Shown one piece after another: positions 16,469-26,010 of a DNA stretch of 64,000 nt. Each line of letters starts with the position of its first letter. Position 1 is the first letter of the stretch. The notes under the pieces are model-generated. The model was given only the letters and a program-made list of their open reading frames with translations. It was not told the origin of the DNA and searched no databases. Both the position numbers and the translations under genes were made by a program. Location: contig NZ_SOGN01000049.1 in NCBI RefSeq assembly GCF_004403395.1, forward strand, positions 96,105-160,104, given 5' to 3'. This DNA comes from Cryobacterium cheniae (GTDB lineage: Bacteria > Actinomycetota > Actinomycetes > Actinomycetales > Microbacteriaceae).

Positions 16469-19216
16469 TCAGAGCAGACCGCGCTCGTGCGCGATGACCA
16501 CGGCCTGAGCCCGGTCGGTGGCCGCGAGCTTCTGATAGATGTTGCGCAGATGCGTTTTGACGGTGTTCGGGCTGACGTTGTGCTTGCGGGCGATGTCCGC
16601 CACGGACTGATGGAAGGGCAACTCGCGCAACAGGTTCCGCTCCCGCTCGGTCAGCGGTGCGTCCGTGGCCGGGACCCGGGCCGGGCGGGTCTCCCCCGGT
16701 GCCCGCCCCGCCAGAGCCAGAATCCGGTTGGCGAAACCGTCCAGGGCGGCCAGCCGCCCGATCCTGGCCTCGAGTAGCGACACCCCGAGCCCGCCCATGG
16801 CCAGGAAGGCCCGCTCGACACGCAGCTGCTCGGCCAGGCGCAGCGCGCGCACCAGACGGGCATCCGCTTCGGCTGGACGTTCACTCTCCTCGGCGAGGTC
16901 GGCGAGAACGATCCAGGCGCTCACGAGCGTGGACCCGCGCCAGCACCGGCCGGCCGGTGTTGCGGCGGCTTCCAGCCGACCGCCGGCTCCGTGGCGATCC
17001 CGGGGCGGCGGGTCGGCGAGGGATCGGAGCAGCACGGCCTCCAGCGAGTCCGAGCCCAGCACGGCATCCACCAGGCGTGTGACCCGACGGGCCTCGGTCC
17101 TCCCGTCCAGCGCACCGGTCAGATCGAACCAGGGGATGCAGCACAGGCTCAGGACGCGCGGGTGGCCGACCGCGTTCTCCCGCATCACCCTGTTCAGATT
17201 CTCGAGCACGGAGCGCGGCCTCGGGTGCGCCGACACCGCGGACAGGGCGAGCAGGGCCTGCGCGGGCACGATCAGTCCGGAATCGGATACCAGTGGGTCG
17301 GCCGTGACGAGTCGCTCCAGGGTGCTCGAGTCGACCGGCTCGCAGCGTTCGTACCGTCGGATCTGCAGCGAGACCCAGGCTCGGGCTGCGGCGCGGTCGA
17401 ACGGCGCCCCCGCCACGGACCCCCTGACACCGGTGATGGGGCCCGCTGCGGGTGCAGTGGCCAGAGCCAGCTGATCGTCGATGAGACCGGCACCGGCCCA
17501 GTCGCCGCGTCGGGAGGCCGCGGTGGCGGCGATATCACCGGCGAGCAGGAACAGCCACGCGTAGCCCGTATTCCGCGCGGTCACGGCCACCGTTCGCAGT
17601 CCCGCTTCCGACCGCTCCGCTTCGCCGAGTCCGGCGTGGCACCAGGCTTCCGCGGTCGCGGCCAGCAGCTCGACGCCGAGGTCAGACCGACGCCCCGGGC
17701 CGTTGCGGGCGGCACTCAGTCCGGCCAGGCGGTCACGGATCTCGTCGGGGGCGGTGGCGAAGAAGGCGGTGAGCGCGTCGGTCACCACGGGCCAGATGTC
17801 CGCGCCGGTGCCGGTCGGGCGGCCCGCCGCGTCGAGTTCCGCCATCAGGTGGCGGGCCCGCCCACGGTCGGGAAAGTACGGCGCGTCCAGGAGCAGTCTC
17901 AAAGCTGCCACCACGGGTGACCCCGAGAACCCGGCGAGCGCGGCCGGCTCGGCCAAAACCCTGAGCACGAGATCGGGCGTTCCCCTGAGCACAAGGTCGA
18001 CACCGAAGGCGGCGAGCATTTCGGCGACGAGGCCCGGCAGCCGGGCGGCAAGTGCCTGCTCGATGGCGTCGTTCCCCTCGGCGCGGCGCGCACACCACCG
18101 GGCCGCGGTCTCGTGCGCCGCCACGGCCGCGGCAACGTCACGCCGCCGCGCCTCGGCCTGCAGATAGGCCAGAAGGATCGGGTGGATGCGATACCCACCG
18201 GTGCCCGCGCCGCTCTCCCTGGTGATCAGGGCGCCCGGACCCGCCAGCCGGTCCAGCACCGCCCCGGCATCCACTCGCTTCGTCACCTCGACGGCCAGAT
18301 CGATCGAGACGACGGCCCTGACGGCGGCGAGCAGCATCGTGTTCTCGTCACCGTCAGCCCAGCCGGCGATGATCTCCGATCGGAGGAAGCCGGCCACCGC
18401 GGGATCGTCACCGTCGAAACTGCGCACCAGCCGGGCGGAGTCCGCTCGTCCCCGCAGCGAGGGCACGATCAGCGCCAGCCCGGTCGCCCACCCCGCTGTG
18501 CGCTGTAGCAGGATCGCCGTCTCCTCCTCGGTCAGGAGAAGACGATTACCGGCGGCGAGCGCCAGCAGGTCACTTCGATCGAATGCGAGGTCTGCGGGCG
18601 GCACCTCCACCATCGATCCGGAGGCACGCAGGCGCGCCAACTCCGCGCCCGGCGGCGTGCGCCCCGCGATCACGAGACGGATGCCGGCGGGCGCCGACGC
18701 GACCAGCTCGCCCAGCATCCCCTGCCGGTCCGCCCCGGCGGGGTCCAGGTCATCGATGAAGACGTACCGGGTCTCCCCGCCGCCCGGCACCTCCGAGGGA
18801 AGATCGGCGCGATCGGAGTGCCCGGCGAGCGTGGCCGTCCGCCAGACATCGTCGGGACGGAACCGACCCGGCTCCGGTGCGCGTATCCACGTGACCGACT
18901 CCCCCGCCCGCTGGAGGCGACGCGCCCAGGCGGCCAGCAGAGTCGTCTTGCCGGAACCGGCGGCAGCCCACAGGCAGACGCATCGCACCTCACCGGCGCG
19001 GAGGCGATGCAATGCGCCGTCGAGCCGGGATCGCTCCACCTCCGTGGCCGACGAAGCCGGGATCTCCGGACCGGCCCCGGGTGGCGGGAGCCCCTGTGAG
19101 AGGACCGGCTGCGGTAGTGCTTCGTCGGGAAGCCCGATCTGAGCCGGTACCCGATGCACGGTCATTGGGAACACGTCCTCCGTTCGCGGCCCCGGGTGGT
19201 CGCTCAGCAGCGACAC
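16469..19216 (-). CDS. Large LuxR family ATP-binding transcriptional regulator (MalT/LAL-like)
   Basis: A 915-residue signal-transduction ATPase. A P-loop, WAAAGSGKTTLL, lies near residue 84, followed by a Walker B-like YVFIDDLDP. A long helical-repeat middle comes next, and a C-terminal LuxR helix-turn-helix from LTERERNLL through SVADIARKHNVSPNTVKTHL. This architecture senses ligands or partner proteins through its middle domain and activates transcription by oligomerising; the signal here is unknown. The start is ambiguous: the GTG at 19216 has GGGAG 7 bases upstream, while an ATG at 19165 has GGAGG at 11 bases. A run of nine G lies just past its stop codon. Confidence 0.87.
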   Translation of the reverse strand: MSLLSDHPGPRTEDVFPMTVHRVPAQIGLPDEALPQPVLSQGLPPPGAGPEIPASSATEVERSRLDGALHRLRAGEVRCVCLWAAAGSGKTTLLAAWARRLQRAGESVTWIRAPEPGRFRPDDVWRTATLAGHSDRADLPSEVPGGGETRYVFIDDLDPAGADRQGMLGELVASAPAGIRLVIAGRTPPGAELARLRASGSMVEVPPADLAFDRSDLLALAAGNRLLLTEEETAILLQRTAGWATGLALIVPSLRGRADSARLVRSFDGDDPAVAGFLRSEIIAGWADGDENTMLLAAVRAVVSIDLAVEVTKRVDAGAVLDRLAGPGALITRESGAGTGGYRIHPILLAYLQAEARRRDVAAAVAAHETAARWCARRAEGNDAIEQALAARLPGLVAEMLAAFGVDLVLRGTPDLVLRVLAEPAALAGFSGSPVVAALRLLLDAPYFPDRGRARHLMAELDAAGRPTGTGADIWPVVTDALTAFFATAPDEIRDRLAGLSAARNGPGRRSDLGVELLAATAEAWCHAGLGEAERSEAGLRTVAVTARNTGYAWLFLLAGDIAATAASRRGDWAGAGLIDDQLALATAPAAGPITGVRGSVAGAPFDRAAARAWVSLQIRRYERCEPVDSSTLERLVTADPLVSDSGLIVPAQALLALSAVSAHPRPRSVLENLNRVMRENAVGHPRVLSLCCIPWFDLTGALDGRTEARRVTRLVDAVLGSDSLEAVLLRSLADPPPRDRHGAGGRLEAAATPAGRCWRGSTLVSAWIVLADLAEESERPAEADARLVRALRLAEQLRVERAFLAMGGLGVSLLEARIGRLAALDGFANRILALAGRAPGETRPARVPATDAPLTERERNLLRELPFHQSVADIARKHNVSPNTVKTHLRNIYQKLAATDRAQAVVIAHERGLL

Positions 19217-19417
19217 CTTAGCTCCCGGCCCGACCCTCGGCTAGAGGCCGGGTACACACCGCCGACCCGTGCAGCGGGCGCGGCCGCGGCGAATTCACCC
19301 GTTTCGGGTGAGAAGGCGCCGCCCCGTGGACGTGGGACAGTGGCACGCGTAACTCGGTGGCGTGGTCGACGCTCAGCGCTCGAAAGCGGCAGTGCACGAA
19401 AATGAGGAGCAAGTGCC

Positions 19418-19815
19418 ATGGACTTCTGGGAAAACCTGTGGGGAACGATCTGGTTCTTCTTCTGGACCTTCGCGATCATTTCCTATTTCTTCGCTCTCTT
19501 CGGCGTCATCGTCGACCTCTTCCGCTCCGGCAGCTCAGCGGCTGGGAGAAGGCGGTGTGGTTTGTCGCGCTGTTCTTCATTCCGTTCCTCACCGTGCTGA
19601 TCTACGTGATCGCCCGGGGCAAGGGCATGGCGGAGCGCAGTTCCAAGGAGTCTCGGGAGTGCCAGGCGCAGATCGGCCAGTACACCCCCAGCGTCGCCGG
19701 AACCAGTGCCGGTCCTACCGAGGAGATCAGCCGGGCGAAGGCCCTGCTCGCTGCCGGCACGATCACCCCGGCCGAGTTCGACTCCCTGAAGTCGACGGCA
19801 TTGTCCGGCTCGTAG
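19418..19815 (+). pseudogene. PLDc_N/SHOCT-type short membrane protein, frameshifted
   Basis: The first frame gives MDFWENLWGTIWFFFWTFAI and a second hydrophobic stretch up to VIVDLFRS. From about 19528 the match continues one frame back as QLSGWEKAVWFVALFFIPFL, IARGKGMAERS and a C-terminal SHOCT motif (EISRAKALLAAGTITPAEFDSLKSTAL). Together these make an intact family protein of about 132 residues if one base is restored near CTCCGGCAG (19526-19533). It is therefore a recent pseudogene, an assembly error, or less likely a -1 frameshifting gene. A good Shine-Dalgarno (GAGGAG) precedes the ATG. Confidence 0.75.
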
Positions 19816-19848
19816 TACACCGAGTAGGCCTGACGCGATCCGGCAGGC

Positions 19849-19898
19849 GAAGAGGCGGTGGGTGCATCCGTCGAACCGGATGCGCCCACCGCCTCTTC
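19849..19898. terminator. Bidirectional stem-loop between SHOCT gene and amt
   Basis: A 22-base stem (left arm 19849-19870, right arm 19877-19898, one G-T mismatch) encloses the loop TCGAAC. It lies between two converging genes, which fits a shared transcription terminator, although no long T tail is present. Confidence 0.7.
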
Positions 19899-19905
19899 TG
19901 CGGGG

Positions 19906-21177
19906 TCAGACGGCGTCGAGCGCGTAGCCCTCTTCACCGTGCACGATGGTGTCCACGCCGGCCACCTCGTCTTCGTTGTTGATGCGGAAGCCGATCGTCT
20001 TCTGGATGATCCAGCCGATGCCGTAGGCCATCACGAAGGAGAAAATGGCGATTCCGAAGGCCGCGACGAACTGAACCCAGAGCTGGTTCAGGCTGCCGGT
20101 GTCGAGGAGTCCGATGCCCGAACCGAAGATACCGATGTAGAGCGTTCCGATCATGCCGCCGATGAGGTGGATGCCCACCACGTCGAGCGAGTCATCGAAG
20201 CCCCACTTGAACTTCAGGTCGATGGCAACGGCGCACACCGCGCCGACGAGAACGCCGAGGACGATCGCCCAGAACGGGGTCAGGATGTTGCAGGCCGGGG
20301 TGACGGCGACGAGTCCGGCGACGGCACCCGACGCGGCACCGATGGAGGTGGGTTTGCCGTCTTTGATCTTCTCGACGATCAGCCAGCCGAGGATTCCGGC
20401 GGCGGGAGCGACGAGCGTGTTGATCCAGGCGAGGGCGGCGACACCGTCGACGGCGGCTTCGGAGCCGGCGTTGAAACCGAACCAGCCGAACCAGAGCAGC
20501 GACGCACCGAGGAGGGTGAGCGGAACGTTGTGTGGCTTGGAAATGCCCTTCTTGAAGCCGACCCGTTTCCCGAGCACCAGGGCGAGAGCCAGACCGGCCG
20601 CACCCGCGTTGATGTGCACGGCGGTGCCGCCGGCGAAGTCGTTGACCCCGAGAGCGGCCGGAGCCCAGCCGTCGGCGAGGTTGAAGACCCAGTACGCGAC
20701 CGGGAAGTACACCAGGGTCGACCACACGGCGGCGAAAATCAGCCAGGCGCCGAACTTCGCGCGGTCGGCGATCGCACCGGAGATCAGGGCGACGGTGATG
20801 ATGGCGAACGTGGCTTGGAAGCCGGCGAACGCGAGCCCGTTCAGGTCGGGAGAGAGCGATCCGTCCTCGCCGGCGCCGAGAAGTTTGCTCAGTCCGAGCA
20901 ACTCGGTCGGGTTCCCGAGGAAACCGGGAATCAGGGGTGGGCCGAAGACCAGCCCGTAGCCGTAGAGCACCCAGAGCACTCCGACGACGCCCATCGCGCC
21001 GAAGCTCATCATCATCATGCTGATAACACTCTTCGCCTTCACCATGCCGCCATAGAAGAAGGCGACACCGGGAGTCATCAGGAGCACGAGGGCTGCCGCG
21101 ACGAGAAGCCACAGGGAATTGAGATTCAGAGCTAGTTCATCAGTTGTGGCGTCCAACAGGACTGACAGTTCAACCAT
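19906..21177 (-). CDS. amt: Ammonium transporter
   Basis: A 423-residue Amt/Mep/Rh channel with 11 predicted membrane segments and a short extracytoplasmic N-terminus. Family signatures present: FFYGGMVKAKSV, the ammonium-site Asp in VNDFAGGTAVHINAG (which also carries the first pore His), and the second pore His in DVVGIHLIGGMIG. It imports ammonium under nitrogen limitation. No glnK or glnD follows it here, unlike many relatives; the neighbour is a converging SHOCT gene. A GlnR-like site lies upstream (21304-21319). Confidence 0.95.
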   Translation of the reverse strand: MVELSVLLDATTDELALNLNSLWLLVAAALVLLMTPGVAFFYGGMVKAKSVISMMMMSFGAMGVVGVLWVLYGYGLVFGPPLIPGFLGNPTELLGLSKLLGAGEDGSLSPDLNGLAFAGFQATFAIITVALISGAIADRAKFGAWLIFAAVWSTLVYFPVAYWVFNLADGWAPAALGVNDFAGGTAVHINAGAAGLALALVLGKRVGFKKGISKPHNVPLTLLGASLLWFGWFGFNAGSEAAVDGVAALAWINTLVAPAAGILGWLIVEKIKDGKPTSIGAASGAVAGLVAVTPACNILTPFWAIVLGVLVGAVCAVAIDLKFKWGFDDSLDVVGIHLIGGMIGTLYIGIFGSGIGLLDTGSLNQLWVQFVAAFGIAIFSFVMAYGIGWIIQKTIGFRINNEDEVAGVDTIVHGEEGYALDAV

Positions 21178-21303
21178 GGATCTGGTTACCTCTCGCTAAC
21201 TAACAGTGATTGCCATCAACGTGCACAGGGTGAGCAGAAGATCGTGTCTCGGCAGGTACAGAGTCAGTTTGGAGTCGTCAGGTTTCGGGAAGTGCGCGCG
21301 GAT

Positions 21304-21319
21304 GTTTCGACGTCGTTAC
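21304..21319 (-). promoter_or_regulatory. GlnR-like box upstream of amt
   Basis: On the minus strand the sequence reads GTAAC, six bases, GAAAC. This matches the actinobacterial GlnR consensus gTnAc-n6-GaAAc exactly, about 127 bases before the amt start. A second partial unit, GAAAC-n6-TTAAC, lies at 21335-21350. This suggests nitrogen control of amt; the regulator gene is not in the window. Confidence 0.6.
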
Positions 21320-21377
21320 ACGCCGCACGACCGTGTTAACATCGCGTTTCCTGCGGCGGACCGGTGGTCTGCCCCGA

Positions 21378-22427
21378 TCAGTCGTGCGGCGGCAGCTCCC
21401 CCGTGGTCAGCGCCACCAGGCGGGACTGCGACCGCTGGTACTTCTTGCGGTAGCCGCCGGAGAGCATCTCTTGGTCGAAGACCTCGTTCAAAGGCTGCCC
21501 GTTGGCGATGATCGGGATCTCCGCGTCGTAGACCCGGTCGATGAAGGCCACCAGCCTCAGGGCATCCGTCTGGTCGGTCAGCAGGTACACGTCGGTCAGC
21601 GCGATGACGTCGATGCCGTGGATCATTTTGATGTACTTCGACGGATGCACCGTGCTCAGATGACGGATCAGGGAGCCGAAATCGTCCCGGGTCACCGCGG
21701 AGCCGCGCTCGAGCAGGGCGGGGACCATCTGATCGAGTTCGTCCCGGGGCACGGCGATGGCGTGACCCTCGACGTCGCGGCGGCGGTAGTCGAGGCCGTC
21801 GATGCGTACGATCTCGAAGTTCGCGGACATCGCCTGGATCTCGCGGAGGAAGTCGATCGCGGCGAAACGTCCCTCGCCCAGCGAGTTCGGCGGCGTGTTC
21901 GACGTGGCCGCGACGCGGGTGCCCGAGGCCACGAGCTCGCCCAGCAGCCGGGTCATCAGCATGGTGTCGCCCGGATCGTCGAGTTCGAACTCGTCGATGC
22001 AGATCAACCGGGCACCGGAGAGCTGTTTGACGGTGGCCGCATAGCCGAGGGCTCCCACGAGGGCGGTGTACTCGATGAAGGTGCCGAAGTACTTCGGACC
22101 CGGCGCGGCATGCCAGAGCGCGGCCAGAAGGTGAGTCTTGCCGACGCCGAAGCCGCCGTCCAGGTAGATGCCCGGCAACTCCGCCTTGGGCTTGCGGGTA
22201 CGGGAGAAGAAACCGCCCGGCCGCTGAGGCAGCCAGGCCCCGGCGAAGGTGTTTAGCCGCTCCACGGCCTCGAGCTGCGAGGGGAAGTTCAGGTCGGGTC
22301 GGTACGACTCGAAGGACGCGTGCTCGAACTGGGGCGGCGGAACCAGCTCGGCCACGATCTCTGGCCCGGTGATACTCGGCGAGCGGTCGGCCAATCGTTG
22401 CGCCTGGCTGAGAGCCTGTGGAGCCAT
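21378..22427 (-). CDS. zapE: Cell division protein ZapE (AFG1-like ATPase)
   Basis: A 349-residue AFG1/ZapE family ATPase. Walker A is [14 protein letters not shown] near residue 92, Walker [17 protein letters not shown] near 142, and sensor-like [15 protein letters not shown] near 183. In proteobacteria ZapE acts on the Z ring late in division; in actinobacteria the role is less studied. The start is at [10 protein letters not shown]; further upstream in-frame sequence is not family-like. It is transcribed divergently from the sulfurtransferase. Confidence 0.9.
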   Translation of the reverse strand: MAPQALSQAQRLADRSPSITGPEIVAELVPPPQFEHASFESYRPDLNFPSQLEAVERLNTFAGAWLPQRPGGFFSRTRKPKAELPGIYLDGGFGVGKTHLLAALWHAAPGPKYFGTFIEYTALVGALGYAATVKQLSGARLICIDEFELDDPGDTMLMTRLLGELVASGTRVAATSNTPPNSLGEGRFAAIDFLREIQAMSANFEIVRIDGLDYRRRDVEGHAIAVPRDELDQMVPALLERGSAVTRDDFGSLIRHLSTVHPSKYIKMIHGIDVIALTDVYLLTDQTDALRLVAFIDRVYDAEIPIIANGQPLNEVFDQEMLSGGYRKKYQRSQSRLVALTTGELPPHD

Positions 22428-22607
22428 GCTGAAGTACCCGGTTTCTGTGTCGGACTGATAGTCGCGGTCGGAGCATCATCGTTGAAGACCGACCGCGGAT
22501 GCGATCAGGACCCATACCGCGTAGATTCGAAAACGCGGACCGGCATCCAGCCTAAACCGCGCCCATTTGATTCCGGTGTACATCGGACGCCACCAGGAGG
22601 TTTCCCC

Positions 22608-23510
22608 ATGCCCGTTGATCTCGATCCGACACCGAAGTTCACCGCCTACGCGCACCCCGGACGCCTGGTCAGCACCGAGTGGCTGCAGGAGCACCTCGGC
22701 ACCCCCGGCCTCGTGGTCGTGGAATCGGACGAGGACGTTCTGCTCTACGAAACCGGGCACATCCCGGGAGCAGTCAAGATCGACTGGCACACCGACCTCA
22801 ACGACCCGGTCGAGCGCGATTTCGTCGGCAGCGCCGCCTTCGCCGCCGTGCTCGGCGCCAAGGGCATCTCCCGCGACACCACCGTGGTCATCTACGGCGA
22901 CAAGAGCAACTGGTGGGCGGCCTACGCCCTGTGGGTGTTCACCCTGTTCGGCCACGACGATGTGCGACTGCTCGACGGCGGTCGTGACAAATGGGTGGCC
23001 GAGGAACGCGGCCTCACCAGGGACAAGCCCGTGATCACCCCGGCCGAATACCCGATCATCGAACGCAACGACGCCCCCATCCGTGCATTCCGCGAGGATG
23101 TCCTCGCCCATTTCGGCAACCCGCTGATCGACGTACGCTCCACCGAGGAGTACACCGGCGAACGCACCCACATGCCCGCCTACCCGGAAGAGGGCGCGCT
23201 GCGCGGCGGCCACATCCCGTCGGCGGCATCGGTACCGTGGGCCCGCGCCGCCGCGCCGGACGCCACGTTCCGCACCCGCCCCGAACTGGACGCCATCTAC
23301 CGCGACGAAGCAGGCCTGTCCGACGGCGACAGCGTCATCGCCTACTGCCGGATCGGCGAACGGTCCAGCCACACCTGGTTCGTCCTGACGCACCTGCTCG
23401 GTTTCGAAGGCGTGCGCAACTACGACGGGTCTTGGACCGAGTGGGGCAACGCCGTGCACGTGCCGATCACGATGGGCACGGAGCCGGGCACCGCACCCCA
23501 GCCCCGCTGA
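22608..23510 (+). CDS. Sulfurtransferase (two-domain rhodanese)
   Basis: A 300-residue thiosulfate/3-mercaptopyruvate-type sulfurtransferase. The N-terminal inactive rhodanese domain (about 20-140) contains [13 protein letters not shown]; the C-terminal active domain ends at Cys247 in [16 protein letters not shown], a CRxGxRS active-site loop. A textbook AGGAGG lies 8 bases before the ATG at 22608, which settles the start. It is followed after 61 bases by sufE, so both probably serve sulfur transfer. Confidence 0.92.
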   Translation: MPVDLDPTPKFTAYAHPGRLVSTEWLQEHLGTPGLVVVESDEDVLLYETGHIPGAVKIDWHTDLNDPVERDFVGSAAFAAVLGAKGISRDTTVVIYGDKSNWWAAYALWVFTLFGHDDVRLLDGGRDKWVAEERGLTRDKPVITPAEYPIIERNDAPIRAFREDVLAHFGNPLIDVRSTEEYTGERTHMPAYPEEGALRGGHIPSAASVPWARAAAPDATFRTRPELDAIYRDEAGLSDGDSVIAYCRIGERSSHTWFVLTHLLGFEGVRNYDGSWTEWGNAVHVPITMGTEPGTAPQPR

Positions 23511-23571
23511 TGCGGGCGGCCGAGCCCGGATTCAGGGGCGCTCCGGCCCGCGCATGGCAGAATGATCCTCG

Positions 23572-24009
23572 ATGACTGCCACCGAACTGCCCCCGAAACT
23601 GGCCGAGATCCGTGACGACTTCCTCGAACTCGAGGAGTCCGACCGGCTGCTGCTGCTGCTCGAGTTCGCCGACGAGCTGCCGACCCTCCCGCCCCGGTAC
23701 GCGGATCACCCGGACCTGCTCGAACGGGTCGTGGAATGCCAGTCCCCCGTCTTCATGTTCGTCGAGGTCGACGACGATTCCGCCGTGCACCTCTACGCGA
23801 CCGCTCCCCGGGAGTCGCCGACGACCCGGGGCTTCGCCTCGATCCTCTCCCAGGGTCTGGACGGCCTCAGCCGCCAGGAGGTCCTCGACGTGCCGGACGA
23901 CTATCCGAACACGATCGGGTTGACGAAGGCCGTGTCTCCCCTGCGCATCCGTGGCATGACCGCCATGCTCGCGCGCACCAAGCGCCGCCTGCGCGAGGGC
24001 GCTGCGTGA
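23572..24009 (+). CDS. sufE: SufE family sulfur acceptor protein
   Basis: A 145-residue SufE-like protein. The sulfur-accepting Cys56 is in ERVVECQSPVFMFVEV, and the later signature SRQEVLDVPDDY, then GLTKAVSPLRIRGM, is conserved. SufE takes persulfide from a cysteine desulfurase such as SufS and passes it to the Fe-S scaffold. The gene follows the rhodanese-type sulfurtransferase and overlaps the next gene by 4 bases. In actinobacteria this pair is often separate from the main suf operon, as here. Confidence 0.92.
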   Translation: MTATELPPKLAEIRDDFLELEESDRLLLLLEFADELPTLPPRYADHPDLLERVVECQSPVFMFVEVDDDSAVHLYATAPRESPTTRGFASILSQGLDGLSRQEVLDVPDDYPNTIGLTKAVSPLRIRGMTAMLARTKRRLREGAA

Positions 24010-24794
24010 CCCTGACCCGGGTCTTCCCGGAACCTGAGCCGGAAGCGGAAGCGGCCGGGGTCGGCGCTGCCGGCCTGCCCCGGACCGTCGACGGTCTCGA
24101 CCCGGTCGGCCGGGACTGGCTGCTGCAACGCTATGCCCCGAACCCGGGCCCGTACCTGCGGGTCAATATGATCGCCAGCCTGAACGGCAGCGTCACCGGC
24201 CCAGATAACACCTCCGATTCGCTGTCGAGCCGGTTGGACCGTCGCATCCTGGGCGTGATCCGGCAACTCGCCGATGTGGTTCTGATCGGCGCCGGCAGCG
24301 TACGGGCGGAGGGCTATGTCATTCCGGCGCGCGCGGCCCTGGCGGTCGTCACGGCCAGCGGCAACCTCTCCGGGCACCGGCTCGAGCCACCGGCCGCCGC
24401 GGCGACCGACCGCAATCGGCGCGTCTACGTGCTCTGCCCGCAGTCCGCGGTTGCCCGCGCGGAGGCGACCACGTCCGGCTCCGGAGCGGTGATCGTGCCG
24501 CTCGACGACGAGAACGGCTCGCTCACTCCCGCCACCATCGTGGCGGCCTTGCACAGCCTGGGCCTCCCCCGCATCGTCTGCGAGGGCGGCCCGGTGCTGT
24601 CCGGGCAATTATTCGCCGAGGACCTCGTGGACGAACTGTGTCTGTCCACGAGTCCCCAGGTCGTGCTCGGCGCCAGAGGCCTCCTCGAATCGGCGCGGAC
24701 CGTCGCCACCGAATTCAGGATGCGGCAGCTGCTCCTGGACGATCAGGGAGCGACGTACGCCCGCTGGGAGCGAGCTCGCCCAGCCAGTTCGTGA
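24006..24794 (+). CDS. Pyrimidine reductase family protein (RibD C-terminal-like)
   Basis: About 262 residues from a GTG that overlaps the sufE stop (GTGA). The fold is the dihydrofolate-reductase-like RibD C-terminal domain: RVNMIASLNGSVTGPDNTS near residue 50, GAGSVRAEGYVIP near 98, and the NADPH-binding IVCEGGPVLSGQL near 190. Such free-standing domains may reduce a riboflavin-pathway pyrimidine or another ribosyl substrate; the substrate here is not defined. The last 80 bases overlap the 3' end of the convergent hydrolase gene. Confidence 0.85.
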   Translation: MTLTRVFPEPEPEAEAAGVGAAGLPRTVDGLDPVGRDWLLQRYAPNPGPYLRVNMIASLNGSVTGPDNTSDSLSSRLDRRILGVIRQLADVVLIGAGSVRAEGYVIPARAALAVVTASGNLSGHRLEPPAAAATDRNRRVYVLCPQSAVARAEATTSGSGAVIVPLDDENGSLTPATIVAALHSLGLPRIVCEGGPVLSGQLFAEDLVDELCLSTSPQVVLGARGLLESARTVATEFRMRQLLLDDQGATYARWERARPASS

Positions 24795-25947
24795 TGGCCT
24801 GATTCCAGCCCTCACGGTCGTAGTTCCACAGCTTCGTATGCCGCGCCACCGCAAACGGCAGGAAGGTCACGATGTCGGGGCGGCGCCCGGCCAGGGCTCG
24901 TGACCCGGTCACGGGGACGAATCCATCGTCGTCGCTGTGCATCAGCAGCACCGGCAGATCGAGTTCGGCGGCCCGCTCGACGAAGTCGAGTCGTCTGAAG
25001 TCGATCGGTTCGGTCCGGCCGGTGACCATCCCGCCCCAGCGCCGTCCGAGGACCTCCAAGGCCCCCCTGGCCACGACCGCGGGCAGGCCGAGCAGGCCGC
25101 CATGGAACCTCGCGACATCGGCCCAGTCGATCACGGGCGAGTCGAGCACGATACCGACGATCCGCTCGCGCAACATCGACCGCGTCGCCGTCTGCAGCAC
25201 GATCGCGCCGCCCATGGACCAGCCCATCAGCACGATCTCCCTCGCGCCGCGATGCACCGCGAAGGCGATCGCCGCGTCGACGTCCTGCCATTCCGCGTCT
25301 CCGAGGGCATACCGGCCGTCGACGCTCCGCGGTGCCTCACCGTCGTTGCGGTACGACACGAGCAGGGACGTGACACCCGCGTCCCGGAAAACCGGCGTCG
25401 CCCGCAGTGTCTCCTGTCGCTGCACCCCGCGCCCGTGCACCTGGATCACCCAGCGGCCGTCCGGCTCCGCGGCCGGAATCAGCCAGGCCGGAGCATCGCC
25501 GGCATCGGTCGGTACGAGCACGTCCTCGAAGGCGAGACCGAGGTCCCAGGGTCCGAGGTACGAGTAGCCGCCCAACCGGCCGCGCTCGGCCCGCACCAGA
25601 TCCCCATGGTCGACGCGCAGGACGCGCCGCGTCACCTTCGTGGGCGTGAGACGCAGGACCTCGCCCAGGTGAGCGTGCCCTCGATCACCCGAGAACCAGA
25701 AACTGTAGTCGCCCTGCAGGACGGAATCCTCAGTCGATTGCAGAGTGATCGTTCCCGCCGCGAGGTCGACAGCGTCGATCCGCACATCGTCGGCGCGCTT
25801 GGACGACGGCGTGACGATCCGGCGTGCCATCACACCCGCCAGGACACCCCCCAAAGCCCCGAACAGCACCGTTGCACCGGCAACAGCGATCCCGGTCACC
25901 ACCACAAAACGCCCCGGGTGTCGCCCTGAGCCCGCTCCGTCACGCAT
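24715..25947 (-). CDS. Membrane-anchored alpha/beta hydrolase
   Basis: About 410 residues from the ATG at 25947 (MRDGAGSGRH). One N-terminal membrane segment (about 13-38) is followed by a serine hydrolase domain. The nucleophile elbow is GWSMGGA, and plausible triad partners are the Asp in MHSDDDGFVP and the His in VARHTKLWN. The first 190 residues before the elbow contain a small beta domain. The substrate is unknown; dipeptidyl-peptidase or cutinase-like labels would be guesses. Its end overlaps the converging reductase gene by 80 bases. Confidence 0.85.
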   Translation of the reverse strand: MRDGAGSGRHPGRFVVVTGIAVAGATVLFGALGGVLAGVMARRIVTPSSKRADDVRIDAVDLAAGTITLQSTEDSVLQGDYSFWFSGDRGHAHLGEVLRLTPTKVTRRVLRVDHGDLVRAERGRLGGYSYLGPWDLGLAFEDVLVPTDAGDAPAWLIPAAEPDGRWVIQVHGRGVQRQETLRATPVFRDAGVTSLLVSYRNDGEAPRSVDGRYALGDAEWQDVDAAIAFAVHRGAREIVLMGWSMGGAIVLQTATRSMLRERIVGIVLDSPVIDWADVARFHGGLLGLPAVVARGALEVLGRRWGGMVTGRTEPIDFRRLDFVERAAELDLPVLLMHSDDDGFVPVTGSRALAGRRPDIVTFLPFAVARHTKLWNYDREGWNQAITNWLGELAPSGRTSLPDRPGAAAAS

Positions 25948-26010
25948 GACTACCTCCCCTGCCCGGCGTGCCTGACCGACACCGCCCGAAAAAAACTCTA
26001 GTCTGCACAC

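Noticed and set aside
19858..21135. A long plus-strand frame opposite amt
   Set aside because: It mirrors the hydrophobic amt codons, giving a highly charged protein without known features; amt is unmistakable.
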